Shown: positions 25,711 through 33,514, counted from the first letter of the stretch. The stretch is 49,578 bases of DNA from Bradyrhizobium acaciae (GCF_020889785.1 NZ_JACMYK010000046.1:1-49578); one strand, 5' to 3'. The notes: generated from the letters alone by a model not told the origin. Made by a program: numbers and translations.

Positions 25711-26130
25711 CTAGGTCGGGTCTCGTTCATACGACGAGATCTCGATCAGGCTGCCGTCGGGGTCGCGGCAATATACCGAGCGCAGCGTGCCGCGCGCGCC
25801 CTGCTTGGCGACCGGACCCTCCTCGATCTTGACGCCATTGGCCTTCAGATGCGCGACCACTTCGTCCGGCGTGCTCGCGGTGAGGAAGCAGAGATCGTCG
25901 CTGCCGGCCGCTTCGTGATCTGCGGTGAACCATTCCACCTTGTCGGCATCGCGCGGCCGCACGTTGATCTTCTGGTTGCCGAACACCAGCGAGGTGCGCG
26001 GCGTCTTGCCCTTGCCGGGGTCGAACACCTTCACCTCCATGCCGAGGATCCTGCTGTACCAGGCAACCGAGCGCACGACATCGGTGACGTTGATCACGAG
26101 ATGGTCGAGCCCATTCACCTTGACGGACAT
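25711..26130 (-). CDS. VOC family (glyoxalase/dioxygenase fold) protein
   Basis: 139 residues from the ATG at 26130 (MSVKVNGLDHLVINVTDV), with AAGGA upstream. It has the paired beta-alpha-beta-beta-beta units of the vicinal-oxygen-chelate fold: LDHLVINVTD with its metal His near the start, and RSVYCRDPDGSLIEISSYE near the end, with the metal-binding Glu. Relatives include glyoxalase-I-like and fosfomycin-resistance-like proteins, and many have no known function. It is divergent from the TctC-type gene, the two starts being 187 bp apart. Confidence 0.9.
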   Translation of the reverse strand: MSVKVNGLDHLVINVTDVVRSVAWYSRILGMEVKVFDPGKGKTPRTSLVFGNQKINVRPRDADKVEWFTADHEAAGSDDLCFLTASTPDEVVAHLKANGVKIEEGPVAKQGARGTLRSVYCRDPDGSLIEISSYERDPT

Positions 26131-26317
26131 GATCGATCCTTTTCGGTCCAGAACGCGTTCGGTTCTGATGCAATCAGAGCCGCGGCTTAGTCTTTCGTCG
26201 CGGTCGGTGCGCACGTGTTGCACTGGCCGCATCACATATTGTTTGTTAGAACCGCGCCGCGCGCAACGCAACAGAAACGGGCAGGGGGCCGAACCCTGCT
26301 GGATTGGGAGAGACTTC

Positions 26318-27289
26318 ATGATTTCACGCCGCACCGCGCTGGGCCTGATCGGGTCGGGAATTTCGACCTTCGCGATCGGCCGTGCTTCCGCAGCCGACTA
26401 TCCGGCGCGGCCGGTGCGCTGGATCGTGGGCTATCCGCCGGGCGGCGCCACCGACATCATCGCGCGCCTGATCGGGCAGCGGCTGTCGGAGAAGCTCGGG
26501 CAGCAATTCGTGATCGAGAACAAGCCGGGCGCCGGCAACAATATCGGCACCGAGGCTGCGATCAACGCCGAGCCGGACGGCTACACCGTGCTGCTGGTCA
26601 ATCCGGCGAACTATATCAACGCCTCGCTCTACGCCAATCTGAAGTTCAACTTCGTGCGCGACGTCGCGCCGGTTGCATCGTTCAACCGCGTGCCGAACGT
26701 GATGACCGTCAATAAGGACGTGCCGGCGAAGAACGTCGCCGAGTTCATCGAATATGTGAAGGCCAATCCCGGCAAGGTGAACATGGCCTCGTCCGGCAAC
26801 GGCACCTCGGTGCATCTCTCCGGCGAGATGTTCATGTCGATGACCGGCTGCAAGATGCAGCACGTGCCGTATCGCGGCGCCGCGCCTGCGATCACCGACA
26901 TGCTCGGCGGTCAGGTGCAGGTGATCTTCGACAACATGCCCTCGATCATCCAGCACATCCGTTCCGGCTCGCTGCGCGCGCTCGGCGTGACGACGGCCGA
27001 GCGCTCCTCGCAATTGTCCGACGTGCCGGCGATCGCCGAGACCGTGAAGGGCTATGAAGCGAGCGCGCTGTTCGGTATGGGCGCGCCGAAGAACACGCCG
27101 AAGGAATTGATCACCAAGCTCAACACCGAGATCAATGCCGTTCTCGCCGAGCCCGACATGCGGAAGCGTCTGGTCGAGCTCGGCGGCGATTCGCTGATCC
27201 AGACGCCGGACGCCTTCGGCAACGACATCAAGGCCGAGACCGACAAGTGGAAGAAGGTGGTCGAGTTCGCCGGCCTCAAGGTCGAGTAG
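26318..27289 (+). CDS. TctC/Bug-type tripartite tricarboxylate transporter substrate-binding protein
   Basis: 323 residues, the usual length of Bug proteins. It starts MISRRTALGLIGSGISTFAIG, a twin-arginine-like signal peptide, with the mature part beginning near ADYPARP. The PVRWIVGYPPGGATDIIARL segment is the classic first strand-loop, followed by the expected two-lobed periplasmic binding fold. No TctA or TctB membrane gene is nearby, which is common for Bug proteins, so the partner and ligand are unknown. The start at 26318 is the first Met of the signal peptide. Confidence 0.94.
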   Translation: MISRRTALGLIGSGISTFAIGRASAADYPARPVRWIVGYPPGGATDIIARLIGQRLSEKLGQQFVIENKPGAGNNIGTEAAINAEPDGYTVLLVNPANYINASLYANLKFNFVRDVAPVASFNRVPNVMTVNKDVPAKNVAEFIEYVKANPGKVNMASSGNGTSVHLSGEMFMSMTGCKMQHVPYRGAAPAITDMLGGQVQVIFDNMPSIIQHIRSGSLRALGVTTAERSSQLSDVPAIAETVKGYEASALFGMGAPKNTPKELITKLNTEINAVLAEPDMRKRLVELGGDSLIQTPDAFGNDIKAETDKWKKVVEFAGLKVE

Positions 27290-27409
27290 GCCTCAAGCGT
27301 CAGGAGATGCCTGGCCTTCTGCCGGGTCTTGACGCGGAATAAAATGACCTTCAGGAACCTTACCCGAGATGCCGCGCTTTGCTCACTGCGGCATCGGAGG
27401 AATAGGATC

Positions 27410-27703
27410 ATGCGCACATCGCGATTGGCACTGCTTGCTTTGGGAACGATGGCGCTTGCCGGTGCCGCGAGCATCGAGCCTGCTTCCGCCGACCCCTATG
27501 ACTATCCCTGGTGTGCGCAGGGACCGAGTCTTGGCTATCCCGGCGAATGCGCCTACCAAACCTACGATCAGTGCCTTGCGAGCGTGTCGGGGCGTTATCT
27601 CGCCTGCGGGGAGAACCCGCGCTTCCTGTTTCGCGCACAGCTGCAGCCGGAGCCGCGACGCTATCGTCATAAGCACCGGCATCACAAAACACACCCGCAA
27701 TAG
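27410..27703 (+). CDS. DUF3551 small secreted protein
   Basis: 97 residues from the ATG at 27410, with GGAGG nine nucleotides upstream. A signal peptide (MRTSRLALLALGTMALAGAA) is followed by the DUF3551 pattern YPWCAQGPSLGYPGECAYQT, a set of four Cys (PWC, GEC, DQC, LAC) that probably form disulphides. The tail is His- and Lys-rich (YRHKHRHHKTH). DUF3551 proteins are abundant in Bradyrhizobium and relatives and have no known function. The His-rich tail might bind metal, but that is only a guess. Confidence 0.88.
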   Translation: MRTSRLALLALGTMALAGAASIEPASADPYDYPWCAQGPSLGYPGECAYQTYDQCLASVSGRYLACGENPRFLFRAQLQPEPRRYRHKHRHHKTHPQ

Positions 27704-27810
27704 CCGCCCGCTGCGAACGCGTTCGGCCGCAGGGCGTTCGCGACGCCAGGTCGTCCCGGCCATTTTTCGTGACCGAGCATCGGCCTTGACGCGATCGTGA
27801 AGGACCGCAC

Positions 27811-27858
27811 TTGACGCCGCACCGTTTGCCTCTATACTAAACCGTATGGTTAAGTATA
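27811..27858 (+). promoter_or_regulatory. Promoter and overlapping palindromic operator of the ArsR gene
   Basis: TTGACG (27811-27816), a 16-nt spacer and TATACT (27833-27838) form a near-consensus promoter. A palindrome TATACTAAACC-GTAT-GGTTAAGTATA (27833-27858, 10 of 11 pairs) begins at the -10 and covers the ATG at 27846. The expected transcription start, 6-8 nt past the -10, falls on or next to that ATG, so the message is probably leaderless. The palindrome is the likely binding site of the encoded ArsR protein. Confidence 0.7.
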
Positions 27859-28313
27859 AAGACGAAGCACTGGACCGCACCTTCGCGGCGCTTTCCGATC
27901 CCACCCGCCGCGCGCTTGTGGCGCGGCTCGGTGAGCAGGAAAGCCTGTCGGTGAGCGAGCTGGCGCAGCCATTCGCGATGTCGTTGCCGGCGATCATGAA
28001 GCATCTCGACGTGCTCACCGATGCGGGGCTGGTCGCGCGCGAAAAGACCGGCCGCACCGTGGCGTGCCGGCTCACCGCGAGGCCGATGGAGCAGGCGATG
28101 AACTGGCTCAATCGCTACGCGCAATTCTGGTCCGACAATCTCGACCGCCTTGCAGCCTTTGTGGAGGAAGATCCATGGCAATCCAATCGGCAAACCAATC
28201 CGCAGTTGCCGCCGACGCCGGCCTTGCCGCGCGTCCAAGCCTTACCCTCACGCGGCGCCTCCGCGCCCGGCCGGAAAAAGTCTACGCCGCGTGGACCGAG
28301 CCGGAAAACCTAG
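27846..28313 (+). CDS. ArsR family transcriptional regulator
   Basis: 155 residues beginning MVKYKDEALDRTFAALSDPT, with the winged-helix domain in residues 8-95 (RALVARLGEQESLSVSELAQ, then MSLPAIMKHLDVLTDAGLV). No metal-binding CxC is visible; this is the group usually paired with an AHSA1/SRPBCC gene. The domain proper ends near FVEEDPW at about residue 110. The frame then runs on for about 45 Pro/Arg-rich residues that overlap the next gene by 139 bp, so the tail may or may not be functional. There is no ribosome binding site, consistent with a leaderless transcript. Confidence 0.9.
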   Translation: MVKYKDEALDRTFAALSDPTRRALVARLGEQESLSVSELAQPFAMSLPAIMKHLDVLTDAGLVAREKTGRTVACRLTARPMEQAMNWLNRYAQFWSDNLDRLAAFVEEDPWQSNRQTNPQLPPTPALPRVQALPSRGASAPGRKKSTPRGPSRKT

Positions 28314-28660
28314 TGCAATGGTTCGGGCCGGGGCAGATCAAGCCCGGCACGACCCAGGCCGAGCTCGATGTTCGTGTCGGCGGACGCTACCGGATCAAGT
28401 TCACCGGCAAGAACGGCGAATATCACGAGGTCGGCGGCACCTATCGTGAGGTGGTGCCGAACGAGAAGCTGGTGTTCAGCTGGGCCTGGCATTCGACGCC
28501 GGAACGCGAGTCCGAAGTGACGGTGTCGATCAAGCCCGACGCCGGCGGCACCTTGCTCACCTTCCATCACGCGCAGTTCGTCGATGAGACCGCTCGCGAC
28601 AACCATCAGCGCGGCTGGACCGAATTCCTCGGCAATCTGGAACAGTATGTCGACGCCTGA
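28175..28660 (+). CDS. SRPBCC (AHSA1-like) domain protein
   Basis: 161 residues from the ATG at 28175 (MAIQSANQSAVAADAGLAAR), with GGAGGAAG five nucleotides upstream. The fold starts at LTLTRRLRARPEKVYAAWTE and continues through LVQWFGPG, GGRYRIKFTG and GGTYREVVPNEKLVFSW, the standard helix-grip pattern of AHSA1-type proteins. These bind hydrophobic ligands in a central cavity, but the family's biochemical role is poorly known. It starts inside the ArsR frame in another reading frame, and is followed 18 bp later by the DUF899 gene, so it is part of one operon. Confidence 0.92.
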   Translation: MAIQSANQSAVAADAGLAARPSLTLTRRLRARPEKVYAAWTEPENLVQWFGPGQIKPGTTQAELDVRVGGRYRIKFTGKNGEYHEVGGTYREVVPNEKLVFSWAWHSTPERESEVTVSIKPDAGGTLLTFHHAQFVDETARDNHQRGWTEFLGNLEQYVDA

Positions 28661-28678
28661 CCCGCAAAGGAGCATGCC

Positions 28679-29416
28679 ATGTCTCAGCACACGATCGTCT
28701 CGCGCGAACAATGGATCGCCGCCCGCAAGGCGCTGATGATCAGCGAGAAGGAGCTCACCCAGGCCCGCGAAGCGGTGAGCCGGCAGCGCCGCGAGCTGCC
28801 CTGGGTCAAGGTCGACCAGGACTATGTGTTCGACGGGCCCGATGGCAAGGTGACGCTCGGCGAGCTCTTCAAGGGCCGGCCGCAGCTCGTCGTGCAGCAC
28901 GTGATGTTCGCGCCGGAATGGGATGCCGCCTGCAAGAGCTGCTCGTTCTGGGTCGACGGCTTCGAGCGCATGGTTCCGCATCTCGCCGCGCGCGACACGA
29001 CGATGATCGCGATCTCGCGGGCGCCGCTGGCCAAGCTCGAGGCGTTCAAGAAGCGGATGGGCTGGACCTTCGACTGGGTGTCGTCGGGAACCAGCGATTT
29101 CAACTACGATTACGGTGTGTCGTTCACGCAAGGTCAGATCGATGCGGGGGACGCGAAATACAATTATGGAACGACACCGCTCTATGGTCCCGAGTTGCCC
29201 GGCATCAGCGTGTTCTTTCGCGACGAGGAAGGGAGCGTGTTCCACACCTACTCGACCTTCGCGCGCGGCCTCGACATGATGAATGCCGCCTATCACTATC
29301 TCGATCTGACGCCGCTCGGCCGCCACGAGGAAGGCTTGCCCTATCCGATGGATTGGGTGCGGCTACGTGACCAGTACCAACCGGCGCCGGCTCAGGCATC
29401 CTGCTGTCACTCCTGA
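28679..29416 (+). CDS. DUF899 family thioredoxin-like protein
   Basis: 245 residues with AAAGGAG upstream. The first 45 residues are helical (REQWIAARKALMISEKELTQ). They are followed by a thioredoxin-like core whose redox-type loop reads APEWDAACKSCSFWVDGFE (CxxC). GISVFFRDEEGSVFHTYSTF and the YLDLTPLGRHEEGL segment are also typical of DUF899. It ends in CCHS. The reaction is unknown. It follows the SRPBCC gene closely and is in turn followed by a DUF1428 gene, a recurring neighbourhood in alphaproteobacteria under ArsR control. Confidence 0.93.
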   Translation: MSQHTIVSREQWIAARKALMISEKELTQAREAVSRQRRELPWVKVDQDYVFDGPDGKVTLGELFKGRPQLVVQHVMFAPEWDAACKSCSFWVDGFERMVPHLAARDTTMIAISRAPLAKLEAFKKRMGWTFDWVSSGTSDFNYDYGVSFTQGQIDAGDAKYNYGTTPLYGPELPGISVFFRDEEGSVFHTYSTFARGLDMMNAAYHYLDLTPLGRHEEGLPYPMDWVRLRDQYQPAPAQASCCHS

Positions 29417-29522
29417 CGCTTGGCGCGTCACACGCCGTCATTGTTTCGCGAAGCCTGTGATGGGCTGCGCGCTCGTATGCGCTGCTGCCTGCAACGACGG
29501 TCCAGTACAGAAGGAAATGCCC

Positions 29523-29879
29523 ATGCCTTACGTCGATGGTTTCGTCGTCGCCGTGCCGAAGAAAAAACTCAAGGCCTACGCCCAGCTCTCGAAGAAGGCC
29601 GGCAAGGTCTGGCGCGAGCACGGCGCGCTGGATTATCGCGAATGGGTCGCCGACGACGTCAAGCCGGGCAAGCTGACCTCGTTTCCGCAAAGCGTGAAGC
29701 TGAAGGCCGGCGAAACCGTCGTGTTCGCCTGGATCACCTACAAGTCGCGCGCCCAGCGCGACAAGATCAACGCCAAGGTGATGGCGGATCCCCGCTCTGA
29801 CTCGATAGGCAAAGGCGACATGCCGTTCGACGTCAAGCGGATGATCTATGGCGGCTTTACCAGCCTGGTGAAGGTCTGA
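29523..29879 (+). CDS. DUF1428 family protein
   Basis: 118 residues from the ATG at 29523 (MPYVDGFVVAVPKKKLKAYA), with AAGGAA seven nucleotides upstream; an ATG two codons earlier is less well placed. This is the whole DUF1428 domain, a dimeric alpha-beta barrel-like (ferredoxin-like) fold of unknown function. The family landmarks are the opening, KVWREHGALDYREWVADDV and KRMIYGGF. It lies 106 bp after the DUF899 gene and is probably the last gene of the ArsR-led unit. Confidence 0.93.
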   Translation: MPYVDGFVVAVPKKKLKAYAQLSKKAGKVWREHGALDYREWVADDVKPGKLTSFPQSVKLKAGETVVFAWITYKSRAQRDKINAKVMADPRSDSIGKGDMPFDVKRMIYGGFTSLVKV

Positions 29880-29954
29880 GGCGGCGCGCTTTTGCCGCAA
29901 TCCTTGCAGTAACCGGCCGTTAAACATCACGCGCGGCAGGCGGCGCGGTGCCGC

Positions 29955-29996
29955 TTGCGTTTACTTGGCGATCCCGTATACTTTGCAATACAAAGT
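29955..29996 (+). promoter_or_regulatory. Promoter and operator of the membrane protein / HTH / uppS-like operon
   Basis: TTGCGT (29955-29960) and TATACT (29977-29982) are spaced by 16 nt. A perfect inverted repeat ACTTTG-CAATA-CAAAGT (29980-29996) overlaps the -10 and the presumed start of transcription. The arrangement fits repression by the winged-helix protein encoded second in the operon. Confidence 0.6.
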
Positions 29997-30007
29997 TCGG
30001 ACGAATC

Positions 30008-30625
30008 ATGCGCGACCTCGACAAGGCGTTGGCCGATATTCTCGCGATCCGCAGCCAGATCGCGGCGGGAACCGCGTTCCGCGGCTACGGTCCGGCAACC
30101 GTTGCCGCCACCAGCGGCATCGCGCTGGTCACCGCGTTCGCCCAATATCTCTGGCTTGACGATCCCACCGGCCATCCGATCGCGTTTCTTGCCGGCTGGG
30201 CGACGGCTGCGCTGCTGTCAGCCGTGCTGATCTGGATCGAGATGCAGGCGCGCTCGCGGCGGCATCATTCAGGCCTTGCGGACGCGATGGTCCAGCAGGC
30301 GATCGGGCAGTTCGTTCCCGCCGTCATCGCCGGCGTGCTGCTCGCGATCCTGCAATGGAAATTCGCGCCCGAGACGCTGTGGATGCTGCCCGGCCTGTGG
30401 CAGGTGCTGGTCAGCCTCGGTGTGTTCGCCTCGGTCCGCCTGCTGCCGCGCACGATCGCGCTCGGCGGCGCCTGGTACTTCCTGTCGGGCTTCACGGTGC
30501 TCCTGGTCGCAAGCCAGAATCACGCGCTGTCGCCCTGGACCATGGGACTGCCATTCGCGATCGGCCAGTTGCTGCTCGCAGCACTGTTGTATTTCGCTTC
30601 CGGAGGCCATGATGCCGAAGACTGA
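30008..30625 (+). CDS. Integral membrane protein, function unknown
   Basis: 205 residues starting MRDLDKALADILAIRSQIAA, an amphipathic N-terminal helix. It is followed by about five or six membrane segments: around residues 30-50, 58-78, 95-115, 120-140, 150-170 and 178-198. It ends in a short polar tail. I do not recognise a named family beyond its recurrent placement next to a winged-helix regulator. It overlaps that gene by 14 bp and is preceded by the palindromic promoter, so it is the first gene of the operon. Short basic loops suggest a cytoplasmic N-terminus. Confidence 0.82.
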   Translation: MRDLDKALADILAIRSQIAAGTAFRGYGPATVAATSGIALVTAFAQYLWLDDPTGHPIAFLAGWATAALLSAVLIWIEMQARSRRHHSGLADAMVQQAIGQFVPAVIAGVLLAILQWKFAPETLWMLPGLWQVLVSLGVFASVRLLPRTIALGGAWYFLSGFTVLLVASQNHALSPWTMGLPFAIGQLLLAALLYFASGGHDAED

Positions 30626-30992
30626 CGTGACCACCGCGCCGTTCGCCTATGACGGCCTCGACCGCGTCATCCACGAGAAGGCGCGGCTCGGCCTGCTGAC
30701 CTCGCTGATGGCGCATCCGAAGGGGCTCGCCTTTGCCGATCTCAAGCAGCTGTGCGGCCTGACCGACGGCAATCTCAGCCGGCATCTGCAGGTACTGCAG
30801 GAGGCCGGCCTCGTCGACGTCATCAAGGGCTATGAAGGCAATCGCCCGCACACCACCTGCCGTCTGACCAAGAGCGGCCGCCGCCGTTTCCTCGATTATC
30901 TCGCCGTGCTCGAGCAGCTGGTGCGCGACGCGGCCAAGGCTGCCGGCAAGGACGAAGGCGCGTCCGGCCGCCTTGGTATCCAGCCGGTTTGA
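30612..30992 (+). CDS. Winged-helix transcriptional regulator (HTH_34 / PF13601-like)
   Basis: 126 residues from the ATG at 30612 (MPKTDVTTAPFAYDGLDRVI), with GGAGG five nucleotides upstream; an ATG one codon earlier would be too close to it. The winged-helix core is RLGLLTSLMAHPKGLAFADL, then GNLSRHLQVLQEAGLVDVIK and the wing RPHTTCRLTKSG. These small MarR/ArsR-like regulators act as dimers. Its 5' end overlaps the membrane-protein gene and the uppS-like gene follows 30 bp later. It probably binds the ACTTTG-N5-CAAAGT palindrome at the head of the operon. Confidence 0.9.
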   Translation: MPKTDVTTAPFAYDGLDRVIHEKARLGLLTSLMAHPKGLAFADLKQLCGLTDGNLSRHLQVLQEAGLVDVIKGYEGNRPHTTCRLTKSGRRRFLDYLAVLEQLVRDAAKAAGKDEGASGRLGIQPV

Positions 30993-31022
30993 TCTTCCCA
31001 TTTTTTGCCCGGAGACTTTGTG

Positions 31023-31763
31023 ATGCAAAGCAACGTCGCGCTCAAGCCGGAAGCCGCCATGCGGCTGCATGTCGGCATCATCATGGACGGCAACGGCCGC
31101 TGGGCGACGCGGCGAGGCCTGTCGCGGCTGCGCGGACATGAGGCAGGCGTCGAGGCGATCCGCCGTATCGTCGAGGCCGCGCCGGACCAGGGCGTCGGCA
31201 CACTGACGCTTTATGCGTTCTCCAGCGACAACTGGCGTCGCCCGAAAGCCGAAGTCGCCGCGCTGATGGGACTGCTGCGATTCTATCTGGCCAACGAGAT
31301 CGCAGCCCTCGTGCGCAACGGCGTTCGCCTCAGCGTGATCGGGCGCCGCGATAGGCTGCCCGACGGCATCGCCACGGCGATCACGCGCGCCGAGGCTGCG
31401 ACCGCCGACGGCACCACGCTGCATCTGCGCATCGCGATCGACTATTCGGCGCGCGACGCGATCCTGAACGCTGCGGCGCGCGTTGCCGGCATCGGGGAAC
31501 TGAGCCGCGAGTCCTTCGCCGATCTCGTCACCGGCGAGGCCGGCCTGCGCGACGTCGATTTGATCATCCGCACCTCGGGCGAGAAGCGGCTGTCTGACTT
31601 CCTGCTCTGGGAGGGCGCCTATGCCGAACTGCATTTCACCGAGCGGATGTGGCCTGAATTCGATGCCGACGATCTTGCTGACGCGCTTACCTCCTTCCAT
31701 CGCCGCGAGCGCCGCTTCGGCGGGCTGACCGCGATCGCGCCGGCTGAGGTGCCGAACCTCTAG
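31023..31763 (+). CDS. uppS: Polyprenyl diphosphate synthase, UppS family (probable paralogue)
   Basis: 246 residues from the ATG at 31023 (MQSNVALKPEAAMRLHVGII). All cis-prenyltransferase motifs are present: HVGIIMDGNGRWA with the catalytic Asp, LYAFSSDNWRRP, and the C-terminal LIIRTSGEKRLSDFLLWEGA followed by AELHF. The family adds isopentenyl diphosphate to farnesyl diphosphate to make the C55 carrier lipid or shorter products. The housekeeping uppS normally lies with frr, cdsA and dxr. This copy sits with a regulator and a membrane protein, so it is probably a second gene with a conditional role or different chain length. Confidence 0.88.
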   Translation: MQSNVALKPEAAMRLHVGIIMDGNGRWATRRGLSRLRGHEAGVEAIRRIVEAAPDQGVGTLTLYAFSSDNWRRPKAEVAALMGLLRFYLANEIAALVRNGVRLSVIGRRDRLPDGIATAITRAEAATADGTTLHLRIAIDYSARDAILNAAARVAGIGELSRESFADLVTGEAGLRDVDLIIRTSGEKRLSDFLLWEGAYAELHFTERMWPEFDADDLADALTSFHRRERRFGGLTAIAPAEVPNL

Positions 31764-31770
31764 AGTGTAG

Positions 31771-31816
31771 TCCGGAAAAGTGTGAAGCGGTTTTCCGAAA
31801 CGATCATGCTCAAATA
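31771..31816 (+). repeat. CGGAAAA...TTTTCCG hairpin element downstream of the uppS-like gene
   Basis: CGGAAAA (31773-31779) and TTTTCCG (31791-31797) form a 7-bp stem with an 11-nt loop, followed by GATCATGCTCAAA. I recall this motif as a frequent intergenic repeat in Rhizobiales genomes. It starts 7 bp after the stop codon and may act as a terminator. Confidence 0.55.
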
Positions 31817-31921
31817 GAGAGCTTGCGCTAGTTGCTCGAAAAGCCCGGCCGGGGGGTTGGGCTCTCTCTCACAAGATGCGGGGACGAACGATCACGCCCA
31901 TGAAAGCGGGAGCGATCATCC

Positions 31922-33448
31922 ATGCGCATACTTCTCATCAACGTGCCGCATCCAGCGATCGGCAGCCGGATTCCCGACGACCATTTGCCGCCGCTCGGGC
32001 TGCTGTCGATCGGCGGTCCCCTGATCGACGACGGCCACCAGGTTCGTCTCCTCGATGCCGAGTTCGGGCCGATGCCGCTCGCCGCCATCCTGGCGGAGGC
32101 GTCGCGATTTTCGCCGGACGCGGTGTTGTTCGGCCATTCCGGTTCGACCTCGGGCCACCCTGTCATTGCTGAAGTGGCACAGGCGATCGTGAAGGCCTTG
32201 CCCCGGGCATTGATCGTCTATGGCGGCGTCTTCCCGACCTATCACTGGCGTGAAGTGTTGCGCGAGGAGGCCTACGTCACCGCGATCGTGCGCGGCGAGG
32301 GCGAGGAGACTGCGCGCCGCCTGATGCGGGCGCTGGAATATGGCGGCGATCTCGCCGGCATCGACGGTATCGCGTTTCGCGACCAGAACGGGCCGCGCGT
32401 CACCCGGCCTGCGCCGGTGATCCGCGATCTCGATGCCTATCGCGTCGGCTGGGAGTTGATCGATCACGCGCGCTACAGCTATTGGGGAGGCCTGCGCGCC
32501 GTCGTGGTGCAGTTCTCGCGCGGCTGTCCGCATCTCTGCAACTATTGCGGCCAGCGCGGCTTCTGGACGCGATGGCGGCACCGCGACCCCGTGCGCTTCG
32601 CCAAGGAGCTGGCGCGGCTCCATCGCGAGCACGGCGTCAAGGTGATCAATTTCGCCGACGAGAATCCGACCGTCTCGAAGAAAGCCTGGCGGACCTTCCT
32701 TGAGGCCCTGATCGCCGAGAATGTCGACCTGATCCTGGTCGGCTCGACCCGGGCCGACGACATCGTGCGCGATGCCGACATCCTGCATCTCTACAAGAAG
32801 GCGGGCTGGCAGCGCTTCCTGCTCGGCATGGAGAACACCGACGAGAAGACGCTGGAGCTGATCCGCAAGGGTGCGACCACCACGACCGACCGCGAGGCCA
32901 TCCGCTTGATGCGCCGGCACGGCATCCTGTCGATGGCGACCTGGGTGGTCGGCTTCGAGGAGGAGACCGACCGCGATCATTGGCGCGGTTTGCGGCAGCT
33001 GCTGTCCTACGATCCCGACCAGATCCAGATGCTCTACGTCACGCCACATCGCTGGACGCCGTATTTCCGCCTCGCCGCAGGACGGCGCGTGATTCAGACC
33101 GATCGCCGCCGTTGGGACTACAAGCATCAGGTGCTCGCGACACGGCACATGGCGCCGTGGCGGGTGCTGCTCTGGTTCAAGTTCACCGAGATGGTGCTGC
33201 AATGCCGCCCGAAGGCGATATTGCGCGTGCTGTTTCATCGTGACGCCGGGCTTCGTCATGCGATGCGCTGGTACACGCAGATGGGACGCCGGGTCTGGCC
33301 GCACGAGATTCTCGGCTTCCTGCGCGACAAGCGGCTGAAGCATGGGCCGACGGTGCAGGAATTTTGGGGTGCCCCGCAGGATATGGAGGAGGAATCGATG
33401 TCGTCGTCAAGGCCAGAGCGCCGCGTCGGTCCGTCGCGCGCGGCGTAA
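31922..33448 (+). CDS. bchE: BchE-like B12-binding radical SAM protein (anaerobic Mg-protoporphyrin ester cyclase family)
   Basis: 508 residues. The N-terminal domain (residues 1-170) is the B12-binding-like fold with SRIPDDHLPPLGLLSIGGPL and YGGVFPTYHWREVL. The radical SAM core has the [4Fe-4S] triad C202, C206 and C209 in FSRGCPHLCNYCGQRGFWTR, followed by WRHRDP, a strong BchE pattern. BchE forms the fifth ring of bacteriochlorophyll without oxygen. The protein is somewhat shorter than the typical 550-575 residues, the loss being at the C-terminus. No other bch, crt or puf gene is in the window, so its job may differ from pigment synthesis. Confidence 0.82.
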   Translation: MRILLINVPHPAIGSRIPDDHLPPLGLLSIGGPLIDDGHQVRLLDAEFGPMPLAAILAEASRFSPDAVLFGHSGSTSGHPVIAEVAQAIVKALPRALIVYGGVFPTYHWREVLREEAYVTAIVRGEGEETARRLMRALEYGGDLAGIDGIAFRDQNGPRVTRPAPVIRDLDAYRVGWELIDHARYSYWGGLRAVVVQFSRGCPHLCNYCGQRGFWTRWRHRDPVRFAKELARLHREHGVKVINFADENPTVSKKAWRTFLEALIAENVDLILVGSTRADDIVRDADILHLYKKAGWQRFLLGMENTDEKTLELIRKGATTTTDREAIRLMRRHGILSMATWVVGFEEETDRDHWRGLRQLLSYDPDQIQMLYVTPHRWTPYFRLAAGRRVIQTDRRRWDYKHQVLATRHMAPWRVLLWFKFTEMVLQCRPKAILRVLFHRDAGLRHAMRWYTQMGRRVWPHEILGFLRDKRLKHGPTVQEFWGAPQDMEEESMSSSRPERRVGPSRAA

Positions 33449-33481
33449 GTTCATACCGTCACGCCGGGTTCTGGATAACTG

Positions 33482-33514
33482 GCGCTGATGACTGGACGTT
33501 GGAGTCATCAGCGC
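33482..33514 (+). terminator. Hairpin downstream of the BchE-like gene
   Basis: GCGCTGATGACT (33482-33493) and AGTCATCAGCGC (33503-33514) are perfect inverted 12-mers with a 9-nt loop. The stem lies 34 bp past the stop. No strong T tract follows, so termination may be partial; an mRNA-stabilising or regulatory stem is an alternative. Confidence 0.55.
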
